Below, in pieces: positions 9,326 to 17,106 of a stretch of DNA of 64,000 nucleotides (positions are counted from its first letter, which is position 1; each line of letters begins with the position of its first letter). The notes beneath the pieces were generated by a model. That model was given only the letters and a program-made list of their open reading frames with translations. It was not told the origin of the DNA and did not search any database. Position numbers and translations under genes: made by a program. The stretch comes from Flavobacterium cupreum. GTDB lineage: Bacteria; Bacteroidota; Bacteroidia; Flavobacteriales; Flavobacteriaceae. The DNA lies in NCBI RefSeq assembly GCF_003996965.1, contig NZ_QWDM01000004.1, positions 261,527 through 325,526 on the forward strand, written 5' to 3'.

Positions 9326-9736
9326 TTAAAATGCAATATCTGCCAACGAATTACTTTCCAGTATTTTAAGTGTATTGTCCCGTACTTCCGTCATTAAACG
9401 TCTTGCGGCGCAGGTTGACTCGTCATCACAATCATCGCATCGCTCATAAAAATTATGACTTGCACAAGGCAGCAATGCAATCGGGCCTTCCAGAATACGG
9501 TAGACTTTGGCCATACTGATGTCCTTCGGATCTTTAATTAAGTAATACCCGCCACCTTTTCCTTTTTTAGCACCAAGGAAACCGGAGTTTCTTAGCAGCA
9601 ACAAAATACTTTCCAGGAATTTAATTGAAATATGTTCGCTCTTTGCAATTTCAGCAATTTGCACAGGTTCGTTATTCTCGCGTCTTGCTAAATAAGTTAA
9701 AGCTTTGATTCCGTATTTTGTTTTCTTTGAAAGCAC
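9326..9736 (-). CDS. Rrf2 family transcriptional regulator
   Basis: 136-residue winged-helix regulator of the Rrf2 family, which includes IscR and CymR. The N-terminus MLSKKTKYGIKALTYLAR and the recognition helix region ISIKFLESILLLLRNSGFLGAKKGKGGGY are typical. Four cysteines cluster at about residues 91-109 (PCASHNF, ERCDDCDDESTC), so an Fe-S cluster or thiol-based sensor is possible. The gene lies next to the two TSUP genes and shares an upstream box with the sulfate operon. I infer that it controls sulfur assimilation, as CymR does in Firmicutes. Confidence 0.9.
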   Translation of the reverse strand: MLSKKTKYGIKALTYLARRENNEPVQIAEIAKSEHISIKFLESILLLLRNSGFLGAKKGKGGGYYLIKDPKDISMAKVYRILEGPIALLPCASHNFYERCDDCDDESTCAARRLMTEVRDNTLKILESNSLADIAF

Positions 9737-9794
9737 TTTTGAATATTTTAGATTTTAGAGTTTTGATATTAGATTTTATCTAAATCAATCACCC

Positions 9795-9817
9795 GATATA
9801 TTTTTAAATAACAAAAA
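9795..9817 (-). promoter_or_regulatory. candidate Rrf2 operator shared with the sulfate operon promoter
   Basis: This 23-bp stretch upstream of the Rrf2 gene matches 8265-8287 in the sulfate operon promoter at 19 of 23 positions, with the same orientation relative to the downstream gene. The core is TTTGTTATTTAnAAATA on the minus strand. Both copies are AT-rich, so chance resemblance is not excluded. Confidence 0.4.
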
Positions 9818-9872
9818 TATGCTTTTTATATGAGAATACTAACAAGATGAAATTTAAATTCTACTTCACCTA

Positions 9873-10412
9873 TCAAATTACTTCTTTAGATCCAATTAAA
9901 TTCAATTCTTGCAGTTTCATTTCATCCTCTAAAACATTTTTTTCAACTACATAGGTATTAGAAAGAGAATCATGCCACATCATTCCTGATTCTCCTAAAA
10001 AAGATAAAGCCTCAAAAGGAATAAAACGACATAATGTTCTTTTGAAAATAACACCAACACCAGGTTTTAATCCATATTCATTAATTATAATGCTACCTGT
10101 CATGATCTTCCCTAAAGTTCTGCCGGAAAGGCTCTCAAAAATAAAATAGTAAATTATCGCAAAAGAAAGATACGTTCCTATAAATCCAAGATCAATCAAA
10201 ATTTCTTCCCACATTCTATAGATATCCAATTGTAAAATATTTCCCGTAAGCACAACAAATATCGAAACAATGAATATAGTAATAAGAATAAAGGCAAAAT
10301 CAATAATACAGTTAAAGAAGCGATCACGATCAGAAGTTAGTAGTTTCTTTTCAGGAATATCTATAAAAGGACTACCGTTTTGATCTTTATTTTTTAATCT
10401 AATCGTTTTCAT
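9873..10412 (-). CDS. RDD family membrane protein
   Basis: 179 residues with a short charged N-terminus, the RDD-type entry RDRFFNCIIDFAFILITIF near residue 44, and two further hydrophobic stretches (near residues 75-110). A GRTLGKIMTGSIII block precedes the last conserved part (FKRTLCRFIPFEALSFLG). RDD proteins are small membrane proteins of mostly unknown function, with some implicated in ion exchange. The gene is downstream of the metZ terminator and upstream of rrf2 and is probably its own unit. Confidence 0.85.
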   Translation of the reverse strand: MKTIRLKNKDQNGSPFIDIPEKKLLTSDRDRFFNCIIDFAFILITIFIVSIFVVLTGNILQLDIYRMWEEILIDLGFIGTYLSFAIIYYFIFESLSGRTLGKIMTGSIIINEYGLKPGVGVIFKRTLCRFIPFEALSFLGESGMMWHDSLSNTYVVEKNVLEDEMKLQELNLIGSKEVI

Positions 10413-10479
10413 TTTTCTTTATGATTCTGTCCCCTGAAACTAATAATTTGTCATCAAGAATGTAATTAGAGCTGCTCAT
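10399..10479 (-). CDS. small ORF overlapping the RDD gene start
   Basis: A 26-residue reading frame beginning MSSSNYILDDKLLVSGDR runs into the first codons of the RDD gene in another frame (14-bp overlap). Its sequence resembles the pre-membrane segment of RDD proteins (compare PEKKLLTSDRDRF in the gene it overlaps). It could be a translationally coupled leader ORF or the remnant of a duplicated RDD N-terminus. Coding status is uncertain. Confidence 0.3.
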   Translation of the reverse strand: MSSSNYILDDKLLVSGDRIIKKNEND

Positions 10480-10570
10480 GTTTAGTTTGGTTTAAGTTTT
10501 TCCTTATTAGCCGCACTTAAATTTTAGTCCAAACAAAAATATGCTTTTTAGCCAAGGCACAATAAAAAAG

Positions 10571-10617
10571 AATAACGATTTTTAACCATAATAAAATTAC
10601 AGTCAAAAATCGTTATT
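10571..10617 (-). terminator. terminator of the metX-thrA-osmC-metZ operon
   Basis: 13-bp perfect stem (10571-10583 with 10605-10617, AATAACGATTTTT type) followed on the minus strand by CTTTTTTATTG. It lies about 55 bp after the metZ stop codon. Confidence 0.8.
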
Positions 10618-10673
10618 TATAATTTGCACTATAGATTTCTAACAATCTAAAATCAGAAATTTAAAGTCTAAAT

Positions 10674-11846
10674 TTAAGAAAGCGCCTGCTCTAAATCGGC
10701 AATTACATCTTTGACGGTTTCTAAACCTACGGATACACGAACCAAACCTTGTGTAATACCCACTGCCAGCTGATCTTCTTCAGACAGTTTACTGTGTGTT
10801 GTTGAAGCAGGATGTGTAACAATAGATCGGGTATCTCCAATATTAGCAGAAAGCGAGCAGAGTTTTATTTTATCTAAAAATTTCCTTCCGGCTTCTATGC
10901 CGCCTTTGATTTCAAACGCAATAATATTTCCACCTAAAAGCATTTGTTTTTTGGCGATTTCGTATTGGGGATGCGATTTCAAAAACGGATATTTTACGCT
11001 GTTCACATTCGGATGTGCTTCTAAAAATTCAGCTACTTTTAATGCATTTTCGCAGTGTTTTTCTACGCGAATGGCAAGCGTTTCCAAACTTTTTGATAAA
11101 ATCCAGGCATTAAACGGAGATAAAGCCGGGCCTGTATTTCTTGAAAATAAATAGATCTGTCGGATCAAATCTTCACTTCCCACAGTCACTCCGCCTAAAA
11201 CGCGCCCCTGACCGTCAATTAATTTGGTTGCTGAATGCACTACCAGATGCGCCCCAAACTTAATTGGCTGCTGCAAATAAGGGGTTGCAAAACAGTTATC
11301 GATAATTAAAATCAGATTGTGTTTTTTGGCAAGATCTCCCAACAATTGCAGGTCAATTATGTCAACACCGGGATTTGTAGGCGACTCTGCGTATAATATT
11401 TTAGTATTAGGCTTAATAAAACTCTCAATGGTTTCCGGTTTGTTAATCTCAAAATACGAAGTTTCAATATTCCATTTTGGAAAATACGTCATAAACAACG
11501 CATGAGTCGAACCGAAAACGCTGCTCGCTGATACGATATGATCACCTGCATTTAACAAGGCTGCAAAAGTAGAATAAACGGCTGCCATTCCGGTAGCAAA
11601 TGCATATCCGGCTTCAGCACCTTCCATTTTGCATATTTTATCTACGAATTCAGTCGTATTCGGGTTGCTGAAACGGCTGTAAATATTTCTTTCTTTCTCT
11701 TCTGTAAAAGAAGCTCTCATGTCTTCTGCATCTTCAAATACAAAGCTTGACGATAAGTATAACGGCACCGAATGCTCTAAATACTGAGATCTTTCTAATT
11801 GTGTTCTTATGGCCTGTGTTTCAAAACCAAATTCTTGTTCGTTCAT
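10674..11846 (-). CDS. metZ: O-succinylhomoserine sulfhydrylase
   Basis: 390 residues from the chosen ATG (MNEQEFGFETQAIRTQ); an upstream in-frame ATG at 11885 would add a K-rich tail typical of spacer DNA. It is a PLP-dependent Cys/Met metabolism enzyme. Near residue 207 the block VVHSATKLIDGQGRVLGG carries the Schiff-base lysine and the DGQGR signature of MetZ rather than MetY. It adds sulfide to an activated homoserine to give homocysteine. It is last in the operon with metX, so the physiological substrate may be O-acetylhomoserine despite the family name. Confidence 0.9.
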   Translation of the reverse strand: MNEQEFGFETQAIRTQLERSQYLEHSVPLYLSSSFVFEDAEDMRASFTEEKERNIYSRFSNPNTTEFVDKICKMEGAEAGYAFATGMAAVYSTFAALLNAGDHIVSASSVFGSTHALFMTYFPKWNIETSYFEINKPETIESFIKPNTKILYAESPTNPGVDIIDLQLLGDLAKKHNLILIIDNCFATPYLQQPIKFGAHLVVHSATKLIDGQGRVLGGVTVGSEDLIRQIYLFSRNTGPALSPFNAWILSKSLETLAIRVEKHCENALKVAEFLEAHPNVNSVKYPFLKSHPQYEIAKKQMLLGGNIIAFEIKGGIEAGRKFLDKIKLCSLSANIGDTRSIVTHPASTTHSKLSEEDQLAVGITQGLVRVSVGLETVKDVIADLEQALS

Positions 11847-11970
11847 TTTTTTTTTCTTTAACACGAATTGCGCCAAGTAGCACAAATCATCACTTTTTTA
11901 AATTTCGCAAAAGATTCACTAAGGAATTTGATGCAAATTTTCATTATTTAAGAATCACTCTAAGAATTAT

Positions 11971-12008
11971 CTAATTAACTAATTCTCTAATTGACTAATT
12001 TTCTAATT
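11971..12008. repeat. 8-bp tandem repeat CTAATTNN x5
   Basis: The word CTAATT recurs at 11971, 11979, 11987, 11995 and 12003, a period of exactly 8 bp. The last two copies form the stop codon and final codons of the OsmC gene, so the repeat straddles the gene end. Confidence 0.85.
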
Positions 12009-12426
12009 CGATATTATTCAGCACAACCTTGTATTTTATTGTAGCTGTCGGTTCAACCGTTTTGGCTACTGAACAATATTTCTCGAAAGAAAGCTGTGCA
12101 GCACGATGTGCCTTTTCCGGATTGATATCTCCTTCTAAATAGAAAACCACATTGATTTCCTTAAAAGGTTTTGCTTCGTCAATCTGAACACGAAGTCCCT
12201 CCACCTCAGCATTAAAAGAGGTTATTTCCTGGCGTTGTTTTTTTAAAATCGAAATCATATCGATAGCACTGCATCCTGCAACGCCCATTAAAACAAGCTC
12301 CATTGGACTTGCGCCTAAATCGCTTCCTCCAAATTCAGCCCTGCTGTCCACATCGACTACATGACCCCGTTCATTTTTTAATTTAAAATGAAATGCGTCA
12401 TTTACTCTGTTTAAGGTTACTTTCAT
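11995..12426 (-). CDS. OsmC family protein
   Basis: 143 residues of the OsmC/Ohr fold. The signature SPMELVLMGVAGCSAIDMIS near residue 41 contains the first redox-active cysteine, and the second lies in FEKYCSVAKTV near residue 115. Family members reduce organic hydroperoxides with the Cys pair. It is embedded between thrA and metZ, so co-expression with methionine synthesis is likely. A role in thiol or hydroperoxide protection during sulfide handling is only an inference. Confidence 0.88.
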   Translation of the reverse strand: MKVTLNRVNDAFHFKLKNERGHVVDVDSRAEFGGSDLGASPMELVLMGVAGCSAIDMISILKKQRQEITSFNAEVEGLRVQIDEAKPFKEINVVFYLEGDINPEKAHRAAQLSFEKYCSVAKTVEPTATIKYKVVLNNIELEN

Positions 12427-12495
12427 TTTTTTGTTTTTTTTGTTGTGTTGTTTGCTTTTTGAATTCTAAAATCTAAAATCTGCCCTCTAAAATTA

Positions 12496-14910
12496 CTATT
12501 CTTTATCTGACAATCTCAAAATATCCCCGAAAACGCCTCTTGCCGTAACCGCAGAACCGGCACCGGCTCCCTGAATTACGATTGGTCGGTCTCCGTACGA
12601 TTCTGTGTAAATTTCAAAGAAAGAATCAGAACCTTTCAAGCCGCCTAAAGCAGTGTCTGAAGGAACGGAAACTAATTTAACTTCCAGAATCCCTTTGTCG
12701 TTTTGAAGATCTCCGGACAATTCGCCTATATATCGCAATACGTGATTTGGCTTTTGTTCGGCTTTTATTTTCTCGTAAATCGGATCAAATTCTTTTAATT
12801 TAGTCAGGAAATCAGAAACATTTCCGTCTCTTAAATGTTCCGGAATCAGGTTCTGGATGGAGATTTCTTCAAACTCATTTTGTAAATCCAGCTCCCTTGC
12901 CAGAATCAATAATTTTCTTCCTACGTCATTTCCGCATAAATCTTCGCGCGGGTCCGGTTCTGTATAGCCATTATCAATTGCTTCCTGTAAAATCTGGCTA
13001 AACGGAACGTCTTTGGCAGAGAAATTATTGAACAAATAACTCAGGGTACCGGAGAAAACGCCTTTTATTTTGGTGATATTTTCACCGGAAAGGTGTAATA
13101 GTTTTATGGTATCAATTAAAGGCAATCCCGCACCAACATTGGTTTCGTACAGGTAATTCTTCTGGTTTTCCGCCAATGATTTTCTCAGTTCCTTATAAAA
13201 ACCATAGCTTAAGGTATTGGCTACTTTATTGGATGAAATCAGGTCAAAACTACTTTCAATCAGTGAAATATAATTTTCTACAAAAGTGGCACTTGCCGTA
13301 TTATCAATTGCAATTAAGTTTTCAAGGTGGTGCTCGTTCGCGTAGGCAATCACATCGTCTATAGTATAGGCAATTCCGTTATTCTGAATCTCATTTTTCC
13401 AATCTGAAGTTACGCCTTTTTTGTTTAAAATTACTTTTTTGGAATTCGCAATAGCAAAAACATTCAGTTTAATTCCTTTACGTTTTTCAATGGCTGTAGT
13501 GGATTCTAATATCTGATTGATTAAAGTTCCCCCAACTAATCCATGACCAAAAATTGCAATGTTTATTTTTTTGGAAACTCCGAAGATTTCTCCGTGAATT
13601 ACACTTAGTGCTCTGTTAAGTTCTGATTTCTTAACTACCAAACTCACGTTTTTACCGGTAACGGTGTTATTGAAGAGTATCGGAACAATTTTATTTTTGA
13701 TTAATGCGGTGTAAGGTTTATGAAACGTACTTAGATCCTGTCCGATAATCGAAATCACCGAAACATTGTCTGTTACCGTAATCTGATTTACATCTTTGGA
13801 ATAAAAGTCGTTTTCGAACTCTTTTTCTAATTCCACCATAGCAGTGGTCGCTTTGTCAGTGGCCACCACCAGCCCGATTCCTCTTTCTGAAGAACCCTGC
13901 GAAATGATACTTACACTGATATTATGATCCCCCATTACTTTAAAAATTCGGGCATCAACACCTGCTTTTCCTAATAATCCGCGGCCTTCCAGATTTACCA
14001 GCGAAACATTTTCAAGTACAGAAAGTGTTTTAATTCCTTCTTTTGTTGCATCTGAAGTAATTAATGTCCCTCTGTTTTCGTGATTAAACGTATTTAGAAT
14101 ACGCAACGGGATATTTTTTTCCAGTAACGGAATTATCGTTTTTGCATGCAGAATTGTCGCTCCGAAATTCGCCAGTTCATTCGCTTCGTTAAAAGACAAA
14201 TATTCGATTTTTTTTGCGTCGGCCACCAAATCCGGATTTGCCGTGTAAATTCCGTCAACGTGCGTGAAATTCTGAAGTTCTTCTGCATTTAAATAATTGG
14301 CAATTAGCGAAGCGGTATAATTACTTCCGTTTCTTCCTAAAGTGGTCGTATCGTTATTGTTGTTGGAACCGATGAAACCAGTAACAATATTTACAGTTTC
14401 CCCGTTATGCTCCTTAAAATAATTGACCACATTTTTCTTCGAAAGCTGTTCTAAAGGCTGTGCATCACCAAATTTGGAATCGGTTTTCAGCAATTCCCTG
14501 GTGTCTACGAAATTGGCAGGAATCCCTTTTTCAAGCAAAATTGCAGTCAGTAATTTAGCTGATAGCAATTCGCCTTTGGATAAAATCTGATCTTTGATTT
14601 TGTTGCTGTAATCCCCTATTAAGCTGACACCTTCAAAAAGCTTGTCCAGAATATTAAACTCTTCCGATAAATCAACCTGTGGATAATCTGAAATCTGATA
14701 GGTTTTAAAACTTTCCAATAAGGGTTTGTAATTTCCGTTTTTAGAGGCAATTTTTAAAATATCTTCCAATTCATCAGTAGCATTTCCGCGGGCAGAAACG
14801 ACAACGGCAATTTTCTCGCCCTGATTTATTTTTTCTGTGATAATCGAAACAACTTTGTTAAGTCCTTCTCCGTTTGATAACGATCTGCCTCCAAATTTTA
14901 ATACTTTCAT
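12496..14910 (-). CDS. thrA: bifunctional aspartate kinase / homoserine dehydrogenase
   Basis: 804 residues. The N-terminal aspartokinase (about 1-290) starts MKVLKFGGRSLSNGEG, with Arg where most family members have Thr in KFGGTS. Two ACT-like regulatory repeats follow (about 295-450; NLEGRGLLGKAGVDARIF and ISIIGQDLSTF). Homoserine dehydrogenase fills 455-804, with FGHGLVGGTLINQ for NADP and TEPDPREDLCGNDVGRK near residue 650 holding the catalytic Glu, Asp and Lys. It makes homoserine for methionine, threonine and isoleucine. The start is 1 bp from the metX stop, so the two genes are tightly coupled and fall under the SAM-I riboswitch. Confidence 0.95.
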   Translation of the reverse strand: MKVLKFGGRSLSNGEGLNKVVSIITEKINQGEKIAVVVSARGNATDELEDILKIASKNGNYKPLLESFKTYQISDYPQVDLSEEFNILDKLFEGVSLIGDYSNKIKDQILSKGELLSAKLLTAILLEKGIPANFVDTRELLKTDSKFGDAQPLEQLSKKNVVNYFKEHNGETVNIVTGFIGSNNNNDTTTLGRNGSNYTASLIANYLNAEELQNFTHVDGIYTANPDLVADAKKIEYLSFNEANELANFGATILHAKTIIPLLEKNIPLRILNTFNHENRGTLITSDATKEGIKTLSVLENVSLVNLEGRGLLGKAGVDARIFKVMGDHNISVSIISQGSSERGIGLVVATDKATTAMVELEKEFENDFYSKDVNQITVTDNVSVISIIGQDLSTFHKPYTALIKNKIVPILFNNTVTGKNVSLVVKKSELNRALSVIHGEIFGVSKKINIAIFGHGLVGGTLINQILESTTAIEKRKGIKLNVFAIANSKKVILNKKGVTSDWKNEIQNNGIAYTIDDVIAYANEHHLENLIAIDNTASATFVENYISLIESSFDLISSNKVANTLSYGFYKELRKSLAENQKNYLYETNVGAGLPLIDTIKLLHLSGENITKIKGVFSGTLSYLFNNFSAKDVPFSQILQEAIDNGYTEPDPREDLCGNDVGRKLLILARELDLQNEFEEISIQNLIPEHLRDGNVSDFLTKLKEFDPIYEKIKAEQKPNHVLRYIGELSGDLQNDKGILEVKLVSVPSDTALGGLKGSDSFFEIYTESYGDRPIVIQGAGAGSAVTARGVFGDILRLSDKE

Positions 14911-14911
14911 T

Positions 14912-15901
14912 TTATCTTTTTATTGTTTCTGCCTTAAAAATATCGGCAAGTAAATGGTCTAATTGTTTGTACTCGATTAAAAAAGCGTCATGTCCGTGTA
15001 CGGAATCTATTTCGCTGTAATACACATTGTCTTTAATTTTTTTTAATTCCTGATAGGTTTCCCTATTCTCTTTTGCCGTAAAAAACAAGTCTGAATTGAT
15101 TCCGATAATATGAATCGCAGCAGTTGTTCCCGAGAGCAATGTTTCAAAATCGGCAGTATTTCTGGTAATATCTATGGTTTTAAGCAATTGATTCATCAGT
15201 TTGTACGATGCTAACTGATATCTCTTTTGTAATTTTTCCCCGTGATGTGCCAGCCAGCTTTCTATGTTAAATATTGAAAGGTTAGTGTTGATTGTACGCT
15301 GAAATTTTTCTTTGAATGATTCCGGAGACCTGTAACACAACATCGCATGGATTCGGGCATCTTCTATGGGGCGTGATGAATTGTTCAGGATTTGTTCCTG
15401 TAAATAGCAGTTCGCGATCATCCAGTCTGTCGATTTCCAGTCTGTTGCAATCGGTATTAAATTTTGTGTAATATTTGGCTGCAGTGCCAGCATCTCCCAG
15501 GCAATTCCGCCTCCTACAGAACCACCGATAATCGTATGAACCTGTTCTGTTTTTAGTAGTTCAAGTCCTTTTATAAAAATTCGGGCAATATCCCTGGTGG
15601 TAAAATCCTGATAGTTTTCAATGATGAAAGAATCCGTTCCGTTACCCGGAACGTTAAAGGCCACTACGGTATAAATAGTGGTATCTATGGTTTTATCGGG
15701 TCCGATTAAGTCATTCCACCATCCGTTTTCACCGGTAACCTCAGCATTTCCTGTCAGGGCATGATTGACCAGAACGACAGGTGCAGTGTGTAATGGCAGA
15801 CCGGCAATCGTAAAACTTAAGGGTAACGACGGGTAAACCGCACCATTTTCTGTGGTGAAATTCTGAATGTTTATAGGGTTTGGTATATTTTCCAATTTCA
15901 A
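14912..15901 (-). CDS. metX: homoserine O-acetyltransferase, short MetX-like
   Basis: 329-residue alpha/beta-hydrolase of the MetX type, activating homoserine for sulfhydrylation. VLVNHALTGNAEVTGENGWW and IGPDKTIDT are conserved. The nucleophile elbow is GGSVGGG near residue 129, the acid is in INSDLFF and the histidine in GHDAFL. It is shorter than typical MetX (350-380 residues) and lacks the usual NxLGGCxGSTGP loop, having VPGNGTDSF instead. That suggests a lineage variant; acyl-donor preference cannot be read from sequence. It is the first gene after the SAM-I riboswitch and is followed directly by thrA. Confidence 0.88.
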   Translation of the reverse strand: MKLENIPNPINIQNFTTENGAVYPSLPLSFTIAGLPLHTAPVVLVNHALTGNAEVTGENGWWNDLIGPDKTIDTTIYTVVAFNVPGNGTDSFIIENYQDFTTRDIARIFIKGLELLKTEQVHTIIGGSVGGGIAWEMLALQPNITQNLIPIATDWKSTDWMIANCYLQEQILNNSSRPIEDARIHAMLCYRSPESFKEKFQRTINTNLSIFNIESWLAHHGEKLQKRYQLASYKLMNQLLKTIDITRNTADFETLLSGTTAAIHIIGINSDLFFTAKENRETYQELKKIKDNVYYSEIDSVHGHDAFLIEYKQLDHLLADIFKAETIKR

Positions 15902-15936
15902 ATCTGTTGTATTATTGATTTGTATGAGGAAATATT

Positions 15937-15963
15937 AGAAAGAAAGTCCGGACGGAACCAGAC
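15937..15963 (-). terminator. hairpin and U-rich tract after the SAM-I aptamer
   Basis: On the minus strand GTCTGG-ttccgt-CCGGAC (one G.U pair) is followed by TTTCTTTCT. The CTTTCTTT tract is also complementary to AAAGAAAG at the 5' end of the aptamer (16066-16073), so mutually exclusive structures are possible. This is the likely expression platform, predicted off with SAM. Confidence 0.6.
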
Positions 15964-15973
15964 AAATTCTTGT

Positions 15974-16080
15974 TGTTATCTTTCCACGGTTGGGCGTGGT
16001 AGAATGCAGCACCTTCTTCGAATTAACGAAGGGTTGCTAAGGATTCATCGGGTCTAATCCCTCGTCCTTTCTTTATAACA
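15974..16080 (-). ncRNA. SAM-I (S-box) riboswitch
   Basis: The minus strand carries the S-box core. P1 is TGTTAT with ATAACA (16075-16080 and 15974-15979). P2 is GAGGGATTAGACCC followed by the conserved GATGAATCC and GCAACC. P3 is CCCTTCG pairing with CGAAGaAGG. Then come the conserved GGTGCTGCATTCTACC and P4 CCACG with CGTGG, ending AAAGATAAC. Order and spacing match the known SAM-I aptamer. It lies about 70 nt upstream of metX and should sense SAM to repress metX-thrA-osmC-metZ. Confidence 0.92.
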
Positions 16081-16108
16081 TTTCAATACGTTTCTGAACT
16101 TAAAGGTG

Positions 16109-16140
16109 CAAATTAACTACTATTTTCTTAAACAAGCAAA
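16109..16140 (-). promoter_or_regulatory. promoter for the SAM-I / metX transcript
   Basis: On the minus strand TTTG (16137-16140), a 20-bp spacer and TTAATTTG (16109-16116, one mismatch to TAnnTTTG) place the start site near 16102, just before the aptamer. Confidence 0.55.
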
Positions 16141-16268
16141 TTTATCTGAATTGATTCTTCAATTTCCTGAATATAATTCAATTCAAAACTACTGTACGCG
16201 AAAAATCACCGAACATTGCGCCCAGTAAAATTAAGCGGGATTTCCCCTATCTGCTGCTACTTTTCGAT

Positions 16269-16472
16269 TTAAATGAAGAGTGTTTCATTTTCTTTAGAAT
16301 ACATCAAAAACAATAATGAATTTGGTGCTTTTTTTTCTGCGTTTTTATCTGTTTCCGTAATTCCAAAGCTTGGATGAGCCAATTCATTTACCGGCGGTGG
16401 CGGATTGTTTCTTTTTGCTCTAAGGCTTTTCAATGCAGAAAATTTCTTTGTAAGGAAGTTGAATGTGCTCAT
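16269..16472 (-). CDS. small hypothetical protein downstream of the Cys leader attenuator
   Basis: 67 residues starting MSTFNFLTKKFSALKSLRAK, with a basic amphipathic N-terminus, four consecutive prolines near residue 25, and a hydrophobic C-terminal SLLFLMYS. I recognise no family. It begins about 85 bp after attenuator terminator A and ends before the metX promoter, so it may be the first gene under that attenuator. Codon use is ordinary for the region. Coding status is plausible but unproven. Confidence 0.4.
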   Translation of the reverse strand: MSTFNFLTKKFSALKSLRAKRNNPPPPVNELAHPSFGITETDKNAEKKAPNSLLFLMYSKENETLFI

Positions 16473-16555
16473 AATATTTAAGTTTAAGTAAGTTATCGTA
16501 TTTTATTTTTATTATTTGTTTATTTAATTGTTACCCGGACCAAAAGGAATAAAAA

Positions 16556-16586
16556 AACCCTTTTGGATCAAAATACCAAAAGGGTT
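16556..16586 (-). terminator. attenuator terminator A
   Basis: 11-bp stem AACCCTTTTGG / CCAAAAGGGTT with a 9-nt loop, followed on the minus strand by seven U. It begins 35 nt after the stop codon of leader A. The stem is the same as that of terminator B at 19983-20014 while the loops differ. ACTAAAAG (16612-16619), 2 nt after the leader stop, can pair with CTTTTGGT in the 5' arm (one G.U) to form an antiterminator. Confidence 0.8.
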
Positions 16587-16620
16587 AAAAGTTTTTTACA
16601 ACTCATATATTCTTTTAGTA

Positions 16621-16719
16621 TCAACAGACGCATGCACAAATACGTGCGACGTTAAACATCTTGTTCATCTGTAGGGACTTATTCATCTGTGAATTATTTA
16701 TTTTAAAAAATTTCTGCAT
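16621..16719 (-). CDS. candidate leader peptide A, C-terminal CACVC
   Basis: A 32-codon reading frame ending NVARICACVC-stop, with in-frame ATGs at codons 1, 12, 18 and 21, so the real peptide may be as short as MFNVARICACVC. Three of the last five codons are cysteine and four Met codons occur in the body. It is followed by an intrinsic terminator (A) with a possible antiterminator segment. This is the layout of a transcription attenuator read by ribosome stalling on scarce charged tRNA, here cysteine and perhaps methionine. Confidence 0.65.
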   Translation of the reverse strand: MQKFFKINNSQMNKSLQMNKMFNVARICACVC

Positions 16720-16733
16720 TTGTATAAATTTAA

Positions 16734-16762
16734 AAAGCCTCTCAAAAATTTTGGGAGGCTTT
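16734..16762 (-). terminator. terminator D, upstream of leader A
   Basis: The AAAGCCTC / GAGGCTTT stem is extended inward by further pairs, followed on the minus strand by TTTTTAAATTT. The U-tract is weak. The segment TTGGGATGC (16800-16808) within candidate leader D is complementary to the 5' arm GCCTCCCAA at 8 of 9 positions. Confidence 0.6.
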
Positions 16763-16763
16763 G

Positions 16764-16847
16764 CTATATTTTTATTGTTTTTACAATCTTAAGCAATAAG
16801 CATCCCAACGGTTTTAACCGAAATGGCACAAAACATTTTGTAGACAT
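16764..16847 (-). CDS. candidate leader peptide D
   Basis: A 27-residue reading frame starting MSTKCFVPFRLKPLGC, with two Cys codons, directly upstream of terminator D and in tandem with leader A. The 5' RNA can also form ACAAAA-tg-TTTTGT and CGGTT-aa-AACCG hairpins. The Cys enrichment is weaker than in leaders A and B. It may be a second attenuator stage or only the 3' region of the upstream gene. Confidence 0.35.
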   Translation of the reverse strand: MSTKCFVPFRLKPLGCLLLKIVKTIKI

Positions 16848-16882
16848 TTAAATTCATTTGATTTAGTAGCTTTTGGGTTTAA

Positions 16883-16914
16883 CAAATATGCAAATATTAT
16901 TTTAAATACACAAA
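16883..16914 (-). promoter_or_regulatory. candidate promoter for the D-A leader transcript
   Basis: On the minus strand TTTG (16911-16914), a 20-bp spacer and CATATTTG (16883-16890, one mismatch to TAnnTTTG). The predicted start near 16877 lies 30 nt before the ATG of leader D. Confidence 0.4.
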
Positions 16915-17106
16915 TAATAATGAAGAATTTAATTACAAAAATCGTTAAAAAACATTCTTTTAACGTTAAAAATCATCTTACAAAAACAATTTTCACTATA
17001 AACAAGTTAAAACTTACAATTAAATCCTTTTTCTCTTTCTAATTTTTCTTCTCAAATCAGTTTATCAAAGAACATTTTTCAACTTTATTTACTGATCAGT
17101 AGCATC

